This document shows, one piece after another, positions 63,969 through 64,000 of a DNA stretch of 64,000 bases. A program made the translations under genes and the position numbers. Position 1 is the stretch's first letter. Every line of letters starts with the position of its first letter. Origin of the DNA: an uncultured Clostridia bacterium (GTDB taxonomy: Bacteria; Bacillota; Clostridia; Lachnospirales; CAG-274); NCBI GenBank assembly GCA_944384195.1, contig CALWSK010000013.1:60309-124308 (forward strand), read 5' to 3'. The notes below the pieces were generated by a model. It ran no database searches and was not told the DNA's origin. It saw only the letters and a list, made by a program, of their open reading frames with translations.

Positions 63969-64000
63969 TTATAAATAAGTTTTAGCCTCTTCTTCTGTTA
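63969..64000 (-). CDS. C-terminal end of an upstream gene, possibly the Mod methyltransferase
   Basis: On the minus strand the window edge begins in an open frame reading TEEEAKTYL and a TAA stop at 63969-63971. It ends 59 bases before the Res start. Position alone suggests the type III Mod subunit; nine residues cannot confirm this. Confidence 0.4.
   Translation of the reverse strand, partial: TEEEAKTYL

Noticed and set aside
1..64000. tRNA, rRNA, tmRNA, T-box and SAM riboswitch signals
   Set aside because: I looked for GC-richer clover-leaf segments, T-box cores and S-box cores in the intergenic regions and saw none; only the cobalamin riboswitch is convincing.

Overview
The window is very AT-rich, densely coded DNA from a low-GC, Gram-positive, spore-forming Firmicute of the class Clostridia. 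Evidence: AGGAGG-type ribosome sites nearly everywhere, the sporulation genes yqfC and yqfD, a SpoIID-family protein, lipoprotein-type ABC binding proteins, GatCAB, and a clostridial-looking rsmH-ftsL-ftsI block. A member of the Lachnospirales is my guess, but the sequence alone does not settle genus. I saw no rRNA, tRNA, CRISPR array or insertion sequence.

Layout. 1-1163: 3' end of a siderophore-type iron ABC transporter. 1389-3844 (minus): yqfC-yqfD-phoH. 3965-9977: an orphan sensor histidine kinase followed by sbcD-sbcC. 10049-14342: a SpoIID-like protein, queA, rarA and a small membrane protein. 14367-18043 (minus): a complete second iron-siderophore ABC system (order as in yclNOPQ/fatDCAB), with a sigma-A promoter whose -10 lies inside a palindrome. 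18285-20031: a divergent SGNH-hydrolase / acyltransferase-3 pair. 20085-23343 (minus): S41 protease, MATE exporter and two small unknown genes. 23500-27866 (minus): a FliK-like protein followed by gatC-gatA-gatB, where gatC is a previously easily missed 56-codon gene. 28116-32038: rsmH, ftsL and a PASTA class B PBP. 32160-33356: a solitary tyrosine integrase placed exactly where the dcw cluster would normally continue.

33494-49730 is a large maltodextrin/glycogen utilisation region: malP-malQ-pulA and malE-malF-malG-cyclomaltodextrinase-debranching enzyme-glucan glucosidase, both on the minus strand, with a divergent LacI-type regulator. Three copies of TTTCG-N5-TTTCG lie in the three leader regions, two of them at the same distance from the -10 box, so they are strong operator candidates. 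The debranching enzyme gene is split by a perfect 263-bp tandem duplication.

50231-55660 (minus) is a cobalamin salvage operon (cobT, cobU, cobS, a CobU-like paralog, cobC, a BtuF-like lipoprotein, and a CobQ without its glutamine amidotransferase domain) read from a consensus promoter through a cobalamin riboswitch and a leader terminator. 55797-59684: a membrane diguanylate cyclase and a protein made of about 25 TPR units. 59942-64000 (minus): RidA, the decayed remnant of an ABC ATPase, and a type III restriction subunit preceded by an intergenic terminator and the tail of another gene, plausibly its methyltransferase partner.
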